From NCBI GenBank assembly GCA_015057525.1, contig SVEE01000005.1, forward strand, positions 93,510 through 157,509: a stretch of 64,000 nucleotides of DNA, read 5' to 3'. The notes below the pieces were generated by a model. That model was not told where the DNA came from. It saw nothing but the letters and a program-made list of their open reading frames with translations, and searched no databases. This stretch comes from Lachnospiraceae bacterium (GTDB taxonomy: Bacteria > Bacillota > Clostridia > Lachnospirales > Lachnospiraceae). Shown here piece after piece: positions 9,936-18,862 of the stretch; the stretch's first letter is position 1; each line of letters starts with the position of its first letter. Position numbers and translations under genes: made by a program.

Positions 9936-9964
9936 ATTATATCATAAGAAAATATTTTAGTCTA
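9936..9964 (-). promoter_or_regulatory. Sigma-A promoter of tig-clpX
   Basis: TAGACT and TATAAT separated by 17 bases on the minus strand. Confidence 0.55.
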
Positions 9965-9972
9965 TAATTTTA

Positions 9973-10042
9973 GCAAAAAAATAGGCTTGTTTATATATTA
10001 TGCAATAATTATTAACATTATCACTTATATATAAACAAGCCC
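9973..10042 (-). terminator. Intrinsic terminator after the SASP gene
   Basis: A perfect 15-bp stem (GGCTTGTTTATATAT at 9984-9998 with its complement at 10027-10041) and a 28-base loop, followed on the minus strand by a run of seven T. Confidence 0.7.
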
Positions 10043-10074
10043 TTAATTTTTATTAAATTATGATGTTAGTCAGA

Positions 10075-10278
10075 TTACTTACCAGACATCTGCTCTTCCT
10101 GTCTCTTAATCATCTGTCTAACCATCTCGCCACCAACTGAACCAGTCTCACGAGAAGTTAAATCTCCATTGTAACCCTGCTTAAGGTTAACACCAAGCTC
10201 GTTAGCAACTTCCATTTTGAATCTGTTCATAGCTTCCTTTGCTTCAGGAACGCTAGTCTTGTTGTTTGAATTTGACAT
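10075..10278 (-). CDS. Alpha/beta-type small acid-soluble spore protein
   Basis: A 67-residue DNA-binding spore protein. These proteins coat forespore DNA, protect it from UV and are degraded on germination by the GPR protease. The two family blocks are clear: FKMEVANELGVNL, which includes the GPR cleavage region, and GYNGDLTSRETGSVGGEMVRQMI. GGAGGTG lies 8 bases upstream of the ATG. Family members are normally made in the forespore under sigma-G; I could not find a convincing sigma-G promoter. The gene supports a sporulating ancestry, though such genes persist in some non-spore-forming Lachnospiraceae. Confidence 0.93.
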   Translation of the reverse strand: MSNSNNKTSVPEAKEAMNRFKMEVANELGVNLKQGYNGDLTSRETGSVGGEMVRQMIKRQEEQMSGK

Positions 10279-10299
10279 ATTAGTACACCTCCAATAATA

Positions 10300-10320
10300 A
10301 TTAAGACACTTTATGTCTTA
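10300..10320. repeat. Inverted repeat upstream of the SASP gene
   Basis: TTAAGACA and TGTCTTAA separated by 5 bases, just upstream of the spore protein ribosome binding site. A second inverted repeat, TTAAGCTT/AAGCTTAA, overlaps it (about 10318-10345). These may fold the end of the upstream surface-protein transcript or act at the SASP leader; neither is followed by a T run. Confidence 0.4.
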
Positions 10321-10371
10321 AGCTTATTATTAATCAAAGCTTAAAAAATATTACTGGAAAAAAATGTTTTA

Positions 10372-13300
10372 TTACTCTGCCTTCTTTTTCAAAACAACCA
10401 TACCTGCAGCTGACATAAGCATAGCCAAAATAAGTACAACTATTGGCGTTGCATCTCCTGTCTTTGGAGAATCAGCAGAACCCATGTATCCGTACTGTGG
10501 TTGCTGAGTAGTTGGAGGTGTCACTGTCGCATCTTTACCTGTATCATCTCCTGAACCGTCACCTGGATTCTTATCTGGGTCTGTTCCTGGATCTATTCCT
10601 GGATTCTTATCTGGGTCTGTTGTATTGTTGTCGTCTTTACCGTCGTCCGGTTTATCACTATCGTTATCTTTTATTTCATGAGCAGTAAACCATGCTGAAA
10701 TAACAGTATCAGACGTTATATTTGTATAATCCTTATCCCACTTAGAGAACTTATATGTGTACTTAGAAGATGGACTCTTAGTTGGTGTCTCTGTTGGAGG
10801 TGTAGCAGATTTTCCACTTTCTACCTGCTCAGTCTTCATAACCTTACCATCACCATCTACCCACTTAACTGTGTAATACTTAGGTGTATCTATTGTTCTA
10901 TACAACGCATATACTGAGAAGTATCTTGTTGTAATTGTTACTGTATTATTAGTAAGAACCACATCATCTGCATTCTTCCAATCTTTAAATACAAAGTTAT
11001 TATTACCTGTTCCGTGAACGGAAGCAACATATATCTTCTCACCAGATAATTCACCTAATGGGAATGTTATTGTTACTGGATGATATAACTCAGTTACATA
11101 TTCAGGTGTGTTATTTACCAATGTGCCTTCAGCATTTCTAACTTCCTTCACAACATAAAGCTGAATATATCTTTCAATGATTGCATTTTCACCAATCTTT
11201 GCATCAAATACACTTTGCTCTTCAGCTGAAACATCTGAAACATTCATATAACTTGCATAAAGAGTAACATCAATTGTACCACCTGCAGCTACAACAGCTT
11301 CATCCTCTGGAGTAATTATACCTTCATAAAGGGTATTATCATATATAGATTCAAGTTCATCTGCTGTGATATTAATTGAATTATCCTCAATTACTACATT
11401 AGTACTCTTTCCATTTAATACGAAATTAATACCATCTGTTTCAATGTAATCAGTTGGATATGTTATACCACCATTTTCAACAGTAACCGATGCTGTCTTA
11501 GTGTAATATCCGTCTGTTGCTACAATTCTGTATGTTCCATTTGGAACATTCTTGAACATATATGCTGTTGTTGTTGAATCTACTAATTTTTCACTTGAAA
11601 TAACTGTGTTTGCTTCATAAAGTGTTACATAAATTGGATACTCATCTTTAATGTTAGCATCTGATGTATCATAAACAGCTGTTCCGTACACAACTGCAGT
11701 TGCAGTCTTACTTGCTGTCTTGAAGCTTCCTTCTATTATTCTTACCTCTTCAGAAACATCAGTCTTTACATAAATCTTGTAATCATATACAGTATCAGCC
11801 TCTAAGTTTATGAATGTACAGTTAATATCCATACCATATTCAGTCTCAGGCTTATTAAATAAAGCAACTGTATATTCTGAATCAGAAGCTTTTTTGTATG
11901 CAACATAACAATCAGAAACTGGATATGTTCCTTCATGAACCTCTGCCTCTACATATGCACCAGTTGTTGTTATTCCAGTCACAGGATATCCTATGAGTGC
12001 AAGAGGAGAAAATTCTAATGGTTCTGAGACATTGCCGGCCTTATCCTCTACAGTTATTGTATATGTTGAACCTTCAAGTGCAATAAAGCTTCCTGATATA
12101 ACTCCATCTACCTCTGTAACCTCTATAGGTTCACCATTTAATAAAACTTTTGTTGTTTCAACTCCACTTATTGAATCTGTTGCTCTAAAGTTAACTGTCA
12201 TACTTCCATCAGTAGCAACTGTAGATTCAACCACATATACCTCTGGAGCCTGAAGATCAACCTTGACCTCTTCTACATCGGTGTCTATACTTGTTACGCC
12301 AGATGCACTAACTGCCCATGCTCTAACTGTGACAACACCTTCCTGCTCAAGCTGGAATTCATAGAAGTCGTTAGAGAATCCATCCTGGATATACTTATTA
12401 CCAACTTCTGTACTGTACTTAGTTACAACTGGTATACCTTCTATATCAGTTGTAGAATCAATAGTAATATATGGTTTTTCATTAATATACCAACCATTAT
12501 TTCCTATAGTACCTGTAACTGTAATTGTAGGTGCAAGTGGTGGAATATCTGATATTCCAGTAAATGTCTTCTCATATGTTGAAACATTTCCTGCAGCATC
12601 CTTAGCTTCAATTACATATGTTCCATTATTAGTTATGTTATATGCATACGACTCCAACTCGCCCCAAGTTCTAATCTCTGTTAACTCAGTGCCGTCTTTC
12701 TTGTAAAGAGTTACTGTCTGTACTCCACTAACACCACTTCCATCAACATCTTCTACAGTCTCTGACTCCGAATCAGAAACAGTAAACTCAAGTGTCACTC
12801 CCGAAAGATAACTCTCTGCACCCACCTGAGTATTGTCTGTAATTACAGGTGCTTTACAGTCAATAAGGAATGGTCCTACAGGTGTAAGTTCCACACTGTT
12901 ACCCGCATTATCATACACAACTGCTGATACAGTATAATATCCTATAGGCAGGCTAGCATCCTGAATACTATGAGTGAATGCATAAGAACGAATTTTGCCA
13001 TATTCTTCAATATCTAATACCGATGCAACCACATCACCTGCATTCTCTGTAACATCATAAGATGTTCCATCTGCCTTTGTGATAGTCCATTCTATACGGT
13101 TAACACCACTATCAATTTCTGCATCATCAGCAGCTACAGCCTTGAGATTAATTCCATTATACCAAACCTTAGCTTCCGAACCAGATACTGCTGCAATTTC
13201 TCCTGCAAGGTTTGTTGCCTCAATTTGTGTAGACTGTATATTATTTTCAACCATCCACTCAAAGTATGACTGAGCAGAACCACTATTCAAATATTCTTCT

Positions 13301-16191
13301 ATTTCCTCTTTCTTATCTTTTATCTTCAAAGTTGAAAGAGTTGACATGTTGCCTGTCTCATCGCTTGCATATACAACAAGCTGACCATATACTGTTGGTC
13401 CAATCAATACGCTTGCTTCATAATAGCCTGACGCATCATTAAGAACTAACGGTTTCTCATATACGCTAACATCAGTTCTATTTCCATTCTCATCAACGAA
13501 GTAGTAATAAAGCTTATCTGGTCTACTTCCTGTAGCATCATACTGCACTTTAATATTAATACTACTTACTTCCTGCCCATCAATAACCTGTGAGTGGAAA
13601 TATGAACCAAATGCAAACTCATTAAAGTAATCTAAGTATGGTGAAACAATAAAGTTCTTCAATACTGGCGCTGATGTATCAACATTTATTCCTGTTAAAG
13701 TTACAACCTCAGTAATAGCTCCAGTTCCTGTATTGAGCATCTGGAAAGAAATTGTTCCATTAACCATGTCATCTAAGACAATTGCAGGTGTGAAAAGACC
13801 TTCTGCCTGTTCCTTTGTCATATCAACAGTAATGTCTCCCTGAGTAGCACCAACAAGTCTAATAGCATTATAATTTGTTCCATCAGCAGTGATTGTTAAA
13901 CCAGGATAATATCCATTAGGAAGCTTTTCTTTATTAAATTTGTAATTAGCACTGTCACCATTATTTCCTGTGAACTTAACACCCGCATCTCTTGTAACTG
14001 TAAATGTCGGAGCGTTAACTACTGTAACTGCATAGTTCTTTCCATCAGGTATAAATGATGCACCAACTGTATAGGTTCCTGTAGAACTATATATACTTCT
14101 TGAAATATTCCATGAAGAGAATCCTAATATATTCTCCATGTAATAAATATAACCTGATTCAGTAGTTATTCCATTATATGATTCAGCATCAGTACCTACT
14201 AACTTACCAACTGAATCACTTGTAACTCTAAGTGAGTAATCTGGAGTTTTCTCTCCAAAAAGTACTGTTGAATCCTGATCCGCCTGAAGTACAATCTCGA
14301 CAGAAATTGGTTTTCTTTCAACAACAGCCGAATTTTCGAAAGTAAGCTGACCATTTTCATCCGTTGAAATAAAATATCTTTCTGCTATTTCTGCTCCATT
14401 GAGAGCGTCGCATTTTAACCCTACTACAGTAACCGTTAAGCTTCTTGTACCTGCGTTATCATCGTCGAGATATGCCGCTGTTCCAAGTTCTACATAAATC
14501 TGATCATTACCTATTGTTCCTGTAACGTTAGCCTTAGGAGCAATACTTATATCTTTTGTTCCATCATATATCTTATTTGGCTGATTACCACTTAAGTCAA
14601 CTATAGAGCCTGGGAAAATCTTAACTTCCTTTTGCTTAGAGACAAATGTTATAACATGAGTAGATACTCTTTCTGCTTCACCCTCATTAACATTACCATC
14701 TGTAACCTTAAGTGTTATTGAAACTCCACCTTCTGGAGTAATATCTGTAAGTGTACCAAAAATTGTATATGAACCGTCTGCTTCCTGTCTAATTCCAAGT
14801 CCGTAGCTACCAAGTTCCCCAATTCCATCTGGAAGTTCATATGTGAATCTTGAACCAGCAGAACTTGCATCATCTTTATATAATGCAGTAACATTACAGT
14901 TTATTGTGTCACCATAAGTCGCTTCAACTAAAAGATTTTGACCGTCCTCACTTACAGTTCCCTGCTGTGCCTTAAGCTGAATATTCTTATATGACCAAAT
15001 TGCTGAATAAGACTTACCTGTTATATTAACACCTGTACCTACCTCGTCGTTCTTGTTAGCAAGATACATTGAATTTACCATATCTCCTGCTGCATATACT
15101 GTATCCGAGCCATCTTCTTTCCAGCCAGATAACACATATGCCTCATTAGAAGCCCACACCTCTGATGAAGACACTACATTGTAATCCTTACCAAATTCAT
15201 ACTCATATGTATCAGTGCCATCTGTACTCACAGAAGAATCCACAACCAAGGATGCAGGTGACCCTGCTGGTGTAGCATTATATGTAACTTCAAATTTCAT
15301 AGGTGACCATGTAGACACGGTTGTAATTCCGTAAACATCCATAGCGTTGCTTTCGCTAGTGTTAATCTCTATAGTACTACCTATAGCATAGGCACCATTA
15401 TTAAATGATACACCTGAAAAATCGTAACCATATCTGTACAATCCATAAGATGCAGCATCACCTATTGTGTAGCTAAGAGCAGGATAAATATCTCCCGAAT
15501 CAGGTGTGTATGTGGCAGGTGCAGATATTGTAACTGTATCAAGTGCCATACCACTCTTTGTTGCTTTGTCTTCGTCGTCTGTTATATATATAGGATATGA
15601 ATGTCTTGTTGCTTTGAAGTATAAGTTGTATTCGCCACCAGTCGGTGCAAGTGTAGAAACATCGAGTGTACCAGATACACTCTGAGAAAGTGACATATCT
15701 GTACACACATCAGTAAAATCAACATATGCTGTCTGATCTGCACCAAATAAGTACTCTGAAAGAGTTGCTGCACTCGGTACAGTTATTACCGGATTAGAAG
15801 AATCTACAGTTATAGGATATGAACTAAGCTTATGTCCATGTCCTCCTTCATCAATACGATACAGGTATACCACTGTACCTAATATTGGTTCCTCTGAAAA
15901 AGAAGAAATTTCATCCGAAGTAAATGCATCTGTTGGTGTAGCATCTGTTCCCACCATTGGACTATCGCCTACATCAGCCGATGAAGTAAGAAATAACGAC
16001 TGAGTAATAAGCATTGTCATAACCATAATGGATGCTACAAGCTTCTTGCCATTACCTCTTCCCCAATATACAGCATGAGATATTGCACTAATTATTGCTA
16101 CAAGTGCAAGTGTTGGATATACCAAAATCCTATGCTTTTTTCCGGTATCAAGCAATTTTCGAATCAATTTGTCCTTCAACTTCATCTTCAT
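10372..16191 (-). CDS. Very large Ig-like, sortase-anchored surface protein
   Basis: A 1939-residue secreted protein of unknown ligand. A charged N terminus (MKMKLKDKLIRKLLDTGKKH) precedes two hydrophobic stretches (about 23-42 and 50-70), an atypically long signal/anchor region. The ectodomain is almost all beta-sandwich repeats: a YDG-type domain (NKIYDGTKDISI), an MBG-type stretch, several Ig-like repeats with DxxxPxI and GNVS/AGNVS endings, a fibronectin-III-like domain (VTGITTTGAYVEAEV) and a B-repeat-like domain (YYTVKWVDGDGKV). An Asp/Pro-rich linker leads to the sorting signal SPKTGD, a hydrophobic segment and KKKAE. Such proteins typically act in adhesion or fibre binding. No sortase is in the window. 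GAGGTG precedes the ATG. Confidence 0.9.
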   Translation of the reverse strand: MKMKLKDKLIRKLLDTGKKHRILVYPTLALVAIISAISHAVYWGRGNGKKLVASIMVMTMLITQSLFLTSSADVGDSPMVGTDATPTDAFTSDEISSFSEEPILGTVVYLYRIDEGGHGHKLSSYPITVDSSNPVITVPSAATLSEYLFGADQTAYVDFTDVCTDMSLSQSVSGTLDVSTLAPTGGEYNLYFKATRHSYPIYITDDEDKATKSGMALDTVTISAPATYTPDSGDIYPALSYTIGDAASYGLYRYGYDFSGVSFNNGAYAIGSTIEINTSESNAMDVYGITTVSTWSPMKFEVTYNATPAGSPASLVVDSSVSTDGTDTYEYEFGKDYNVVSSSEVWASNEAYVLSGWKEDGSDTVYAAGDMVNSMYLANKNDEVGTGVNITGKSYSAIWSYKNIQLKAQQGTVSEDGQNLLVEATYGDTINCNVTALYKDDASSAGSRFTYELPDGIGELGSYGLGIRQEADGSYTIFGTLTDITPEGGVSITLKVTDGNVNEGEAERVSTHVITFVSKQKEVKIFPGSIVDLSGNQPNKIYDGTKDISIAPKANVTGTIGNDQIYVELGTAAYLDDDNAGTRSLTVTVVGLKCDALNGAEIAERYFISTDENGQLTFENSAVVERKPISVEIVLQADQDSTVLFGEKTPDYSLRVTSDSVGKLVGTDAESYNGITTESGYIYYMENILGFSSWNISRSIYSSTGTYTVGASFIPDGKNYAVTVVNAPTFTVTRDAGVKFTGNNGDSANYKFNKEKLPNGYYPGLTITADGTNYNAIRLVGATQGDITVDMTKEQAEGLFTPAIVLDDMVNGTISFQMLNTGTGAITEVVTLTGINVDTSAPVLKNFIVSPYLDYFNEFAFGSYFHSQVIDGQEVSSINIKVQYDATGSRPDKLYYYFVDENGNRTDVSVYEKPLVLNDASGYYEASVLIGPTVYGQLVVYASDETGNMSTLSTLKIKDKKEEIEEYLNSGSAQSYFEWMVENNIQSTQIEATNLAGEIAAVSGSEAKVWYNGINLKAVAADDAEIDSGVNRIEWTITKADGTSYDVTENAGDVVASVLDIEEYGKIRSYAFTHSIQDASLPIGYYTVSAVVYDNAGNSVELTPVGPFLIDCKAPVITDNTQVGAESYLSGVTLEFTVSDSESETVEDVDGSGVSGVQTVTLYKKDGTELTEIRTWGELESYAYNITNNGTYVIEAKDAAGNVSTYEKTFTGISDIPPLAPTITVTGTIGNNGWYINEKPYITIDSTTDIEGIPVVTKYSTEVGNKYIQDGFSNDFYEFQLEQEGVVTVRAWAVSASGVTSIDTDVEEVKVDLQAPEVYVVESTVATDGSMTVNFRATDSISGVETTKVLLNGEPIEVTEVDGVISGSFIALEGSTYTITVEDKAGNVSEPLEFSPLALIGYPVTGITTTGAYVEAEVHEGTYPVSDCYVAYKKASDSEYTVALFNKPETEYGMDINCTFINLEADTVYDYKIYVKTDVSEEVRIIEGSFKTASKTATAVVYGTAVYDTSDANIKDEYPIYVTLYEANTVISSEKLVDSTTTAYMFKNVPNGTYRIVATDGYYTKTASVTVENGGITYPTDYIETDGINFVLNGKSTNVVIEDNSINITADELESIYDNTLYEGIITPEDEAVVAAGGTIDVTLYASYMNVSDVSAEEQSVFDAKIGENAIIERYIQLYVVKEVRNAEGTLVNNTPEYVTELYHPVTITFPLGELSGEKIYVASVHGTGNNNFVFKDWKNADDVVLTNNTVTITTRYFSVYALYRTIDTPKYYTVKWVDGDGKVMKTEQVESGKSATPPTETPTKSPSSKYTYKFSKWDKDYTNITSDTVISAWFTAHEIKDNDSDKPDDGKDDNNTTDPDKNPGIDPGTDPDKNPGDGSGDDTGKDATVTPPTTQQPQYGYMGSADSPKTGDATPIVVLILAMLMSAAGMVVLKKKAE

Positions 16192-16496
16192 TCACCTCAA
16201 ACTCCCCATATCCTAAAGGGCCTTCCTAAATAAATTATATTTATAATATGTATTATCATTACAAAGCAAATAACTACAAAAACCCATAGTTATTCATAAT
16301 CATGTTACATTTTATCACATATAAACAAGATTGAAAATAGTTTTTAAGCATTTTTTTACAAAATATTGTGATATACTTGTAAAAAATTCGCATATTTCGT
16401 ACTTGAGCATTAATCTGAAATGATTAAAAGACTCTTATATAGATATATCGGATAATTAAAAGTTGAAATAAAGACATAAAATAAATTTGTTTGGGA
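16192..16496. other. Intergenic gap upstream of the giant surface protein
   Basis: About 305 AT-rich bases without a gene. The left part holds a candidate promoter for the surface protein. I see no terminator hairpin after the small gene on the right, and no RNA gene or riboswitch. Confidence 0.5.
16240..16269 (-). promoter_or_regulatory. Candidate promoter of the giant surface protein
   Basis: TTGCTT, 18 bases, TATAAA on the minus strand, about 50 bases upstream of the start codon. The spacing is slightly long and the region is AT-rich, so chance matches are possible. Confidence 0.4.
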
Positions 16497-16709
16497 TTAT
16501 TTTAGAAAATTCTGACGCCAAAGTGGAATGTATTTACCTTCATAGAATTGTTGTAGATTATCATTGAGATACTCTCTTTCTTTGGTTGCTTCTTCTGTTG
16601 TCATACCAGCACGATAAAAGGGTTGTTCTTTAACCAAAACACTATCATAGTATTCTGTGTATTCGTCTTTAGGTTCTTCGCGATTATCGCATTCTGACAT
16701 ATGAGCCAT
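16497..16709 (-). CDS. Small acidic protein of unknown function
   Basis: A 70-residue hydrophilic protein I do not recognise. The start is set at MAHMSECDN because AAGGAGG stands 8 bases upstream; the ORF-track start uses a GTG inside that ribosome binding site. The sequence is rich in Glu, Tyr and Asp (KDEYTEYYDSVLVKEQPFYR) and has no signal peptide or membrane segment. It has its own plausible promoter and lies alone between luxS and the giant surface protein gene. The strong ribosome binding site and promoter argue that it is real. Confidence 0.65.
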   Translation of the reverse strand: MAHMSECDNREEPKDEYTEYYDSVLVKEQPFYRAGMTTEEATKEREYLNDNLQQFYEGKYIPLWRQNFLK

Positions 16710-16786
16710 ACCTATCACCTCCTTATAATTTTGAATTTTACGTATCCATCCTTATATGGGCCCACTTTACAGATACTGATATATTA

Positions 16787-16815
16787 AGAATATCCAATAT
16801 TCCTACCGTGGTCAA
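16787..16815 (-). promoter_or_regulatory. Candidate promoter of the small acidic protein gene
   Basis: TTGACC and TATTCT separated by 17 bases on the minus strand, about 80 bases upstream of the start codon. Confidence 0.5.
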
Positions 16816-16888
16816 TATCTTATTCAAAATGCAACAAATTAGCTCATTTTTTATTCTGCAACTAAACTATAGTAATCTTTACATATAC

Positions 16889-16929
16889 AAAAAGTCGTTA
16901 TGTGTCATGTATACACATAACGACTTTTT
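16889..16929 (-). terminator. Intrinsic terminator after luxS
   Basis: A perfect 17-bp stem, AAAAAGTCGTTATGTGT with its complement, and a 7-base loop, with T tracts on both strands. It begins within 3 bases of the luxS stop codon. Confidence 0.9.
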
Positions 16930-16931
16930 AC

Positions 16932-17411
16932 TTACTCTGGGTAAATCAATTGTTTATCAGTGATATTTAAAAGAACCTCTTCAAGATATTTTTTACTCAC
17001 ATATCTTGCCATAGGAAGATTCATATCAAGATAATTTCCACAATCCTTTGCACTTGCTCCTGGAACTTCATCATCAAAACAAGACATAAACTCGAACAAT
17101 TCTATCATTAAATCAATTATATCTTTTGATTCATAATCACCTGCCATTATAAGATAAAACCCAGTTCTACATCCCATGGGGCCAAAATATACAATTTTTT
17201 CACCATACACATCATGATTTCTCAAAAATGTAGCTGCCAAATGCTCTATAGTATGGATTTCTGCAGTATTGATAACAGGCTCATAATTAGGTCTAGTTAC
17301 TCTTAAATCAAAAGTGGTAATTACATTTCCGTTTATGTTATCTTTTCTTGATACATATACGCCAGGAAGTAATCTAGTGTGGTCTATAGTAAAACTAGCT
17401 ATTTTTTTCAT
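16932..17411 (-). CDS. luxS: S-ribosylhomocysteine lyase LuxS
   Basis: LuxS splits S-ribosylhomocysteine into homocysteine and DPD, the precursor of autoinducer-2. The 159-residue protein has the metal-binding HxxEH (HTIEHLAA), the conserved FGPMGCRTGFYLI block with its catalytic Cys, and the third metal ligand Cys in DCGNYLDMNL. GGAGG precedes the ATG and overlaps the end of mtnN, whose product makes the LuxS substrate, so the two steps of S-adenosylhomocysteine recycling are coupled. A strong terminator follows at once. Confidence 0.96.
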   Translation of the reverse strand: MKKIASFTIDHTRLLPGVYVSRKDNINGNVITTFDLRVTRPNYEPVINTAEIHTIEHLAATFLRNHDVYGEKIVYFGPMGCRTGFYLIMAGDYESKDIIDLMIELFEFMSCFDDEVPGASAKDCGNYLDMNLPMARYVSKKYLEEVLLNITDKQLIYPE

Positions 17412-17420
17412 ATTTTCCTC

Positions 17421-18113
17421 CTATAACCTTGATACCATTTCTTTAACAAGCTTAACACTGTGTTCTATTGCTTTTGCTTCGAAAGTTGGATAATCCACCG
17501 TTGCACTATCATCAGCTTTATCAGATATTGCCCTTATGATAAGGAAAGGAATATTATTGAGATATGCCGCCTGTGCTATGGCCGCACCTTCCATCTCTGT
17601 ACAGGAGCCCTTAAAGTTTTCTTCTATATAAGTCTTCCTGCCCTTATCCGAAATGAACTGATCTCCACTTACAACACGACCTTCGAACACCTTTATATCC
17701 GGATTTACTTTTTCGCAAGATTCCTTAGCCACTCTTCTTAATTTCTCATCGGCAATAAATGTAGAAGTTTCCATACGAGGTATAACACCTGGCTCGTACC
17801 CAAATCCTGTTGCATCCATATCATGCTGAAGTGCATCTGTTGAAAGTACAATATCCCCTATATCTATATCTGCATTTAAGCTACCAGCAATACCTGTATT
17901 TATCACAGAATCAACCCCATATATATCAACTAAAATTTGTGTACAAATACCTGCATTAACCTTACCTATACCAGAACGTACAACAACTACATCCTTTCCA
18001 CACATTTTTCCTTTATAAAATTCCATGGATGCTCTTGTGCTAATTTCAATATCATCCATTATTTCTTTTAACTTACTAACCTCTTCATCCATTGCACCTA
18101 TTATACCTAACAT
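17421..18113 (-). CDS. mtnN: 5'-Methylthioadenosine/S-adenosylhomocysteine nucleosidase
   Basis: This enzyme removes adenine from S-adenosylhomocysteine and methylthioadenosine. The start is MLGIIGAMDEEV (230 residues), supported by AAGGAG 7 bases upstream; the longer ORF would overlap the preceding gene. Visible family features are the catalytic Glu in GAMDEE, the GIAGSL loop, the substrate-binding MEGAAIAQ block and the catalytic Asp in AISDKADD. It lies between the YkgJ-type gene (13-base gap) and luxS (9-base gap) and clearly belongs to the same transcript. Confidence 0.95.
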   Translation of the reverse strand: MLGIIGAMDEEVSKLKEIMDDIEISTRASMEFYKGKMCGKDVVVVRSGIGKVNAGICTQILVDIYGVDSVINTGIAGSLNADIDIGDIVLSTDALQHDMDATGFGYEPGVIPRMETSTFIADEKLRRVAKESCEKVNPDIKVFEGRVVSGDQFISDKGRKTYIEENFKGSCTEMEGAAIAQAAYLNNIPFLIIRAISDKADDSATVDYPTFEAKAIEHSVKLVKEMVSRL

Positions 18114-18126
18114 ACTACATCTCCTT

Positions 18127-18825
18127 TTATCCACTTATTTTATCAATACTATCCCTTGATATTTTTATCATATTAATAAATCTATCGTACACCTTTGATG
18201 AATTATCCTTATCCATGCCTACAATATCTGACACATAAAAATCATTTAAAACAAACATAGCAATGTCATTTATCCGTTCACCTTTACCAGAATCCCTAAG
18301 TGCAATCACTCTGTTTCCAATATCTCTTATAAAAATGTGCCATTCTAATATAAAGTTTTGATTCTCGTCTATATTAGCGGTATCAATCCATTTCTTAACC
18401 TTGATTTTTGCTCTATTTTCTTTTATACACTCATTTTTCTGAAGAAAATATTTAAAACCTGTTTCATCGTATACTCTGCCAAGAGGAAAAATACGACATA
18501 TTCCTGGTCTACTGCTATGTATGCTACATCTACCCTCTGAGTCTAAAAATGTACACTTGTTATCTACACCCATTTTTAGATTCGGAAGAATAAGCCCATC
18601 TACCATGTTAAGCTCAATTCTACCAGCATTCAAAAGTTCTTGAAAACTCATGGATAAATGATTTTTCATAAGCCATATATCATAAGGGTCAAGCACAATT
18701 GAGCTACCCATCCCTGTGCAACATTTGTGACAACCTTGGCAATTACCTGTATCAGCTTTAACCATGTCATTCAATCCATATGTTCTTCCATCAGATATTT
18801 CCTCTAATGTACATTCTCTTAACAT
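18127..18825 (-). CDS. YkgJ-family cysteine-cluster protein
   Basis: A 232-residue protein with the cysteine pattern of the YkgJ family (putative Zn/Fe chelating): GNCQGCHKCCTGMG near residues 27-40, then CTFLDSEGRCSIHSSRPGICRIFPLG near 92-117. The spacing suggests a metal or Fe-S site; no reaction is firmly assigned to the family. The C-terminal 100 residues are helical with no known domain. GGAGG lies before the ATG. It sits between the hybrid kinase gene and mtnN-luxS with short gaps and no terminator. Confidence 0.85.
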   Translation of the reverse strand: MLRECTLEEISDGRTYGLNDMVKADTGNCQGCHKCCTGMGSSIVLDPYDIWLMKNHLSMSFQELLNAGRIELNMVDGLILPNLKMGVDNKCTFLDSEGRCSIHSSRPGICRIFPLGRVYDETGFKYFLQKNECIKENRAKIKVKKWIDTANIDENQNFILEWHIFIRDIGNRVIALRDSGKGERINDIAMFVLNDFYVSDIVGMDKDNSSKVYDRFINMIKISRDSIDKISG

Positions 18826-18862
18826 TTTATTCCTCCACGTATCATATGAATACGAAATAATA

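Noticed and set aside
10279-10371. Sigma-G promoter for the spore protein gene
   Set aside because: CATAAAG near the gene resembles a sigma-G -10, but no convincing -35 lies at the right distance.
12000-12253. ORFs antisense to the giant surface protein (11993-12253, 13079-13273)
   Set aside because: Short shadow frames within a continuous well-formed coding region.
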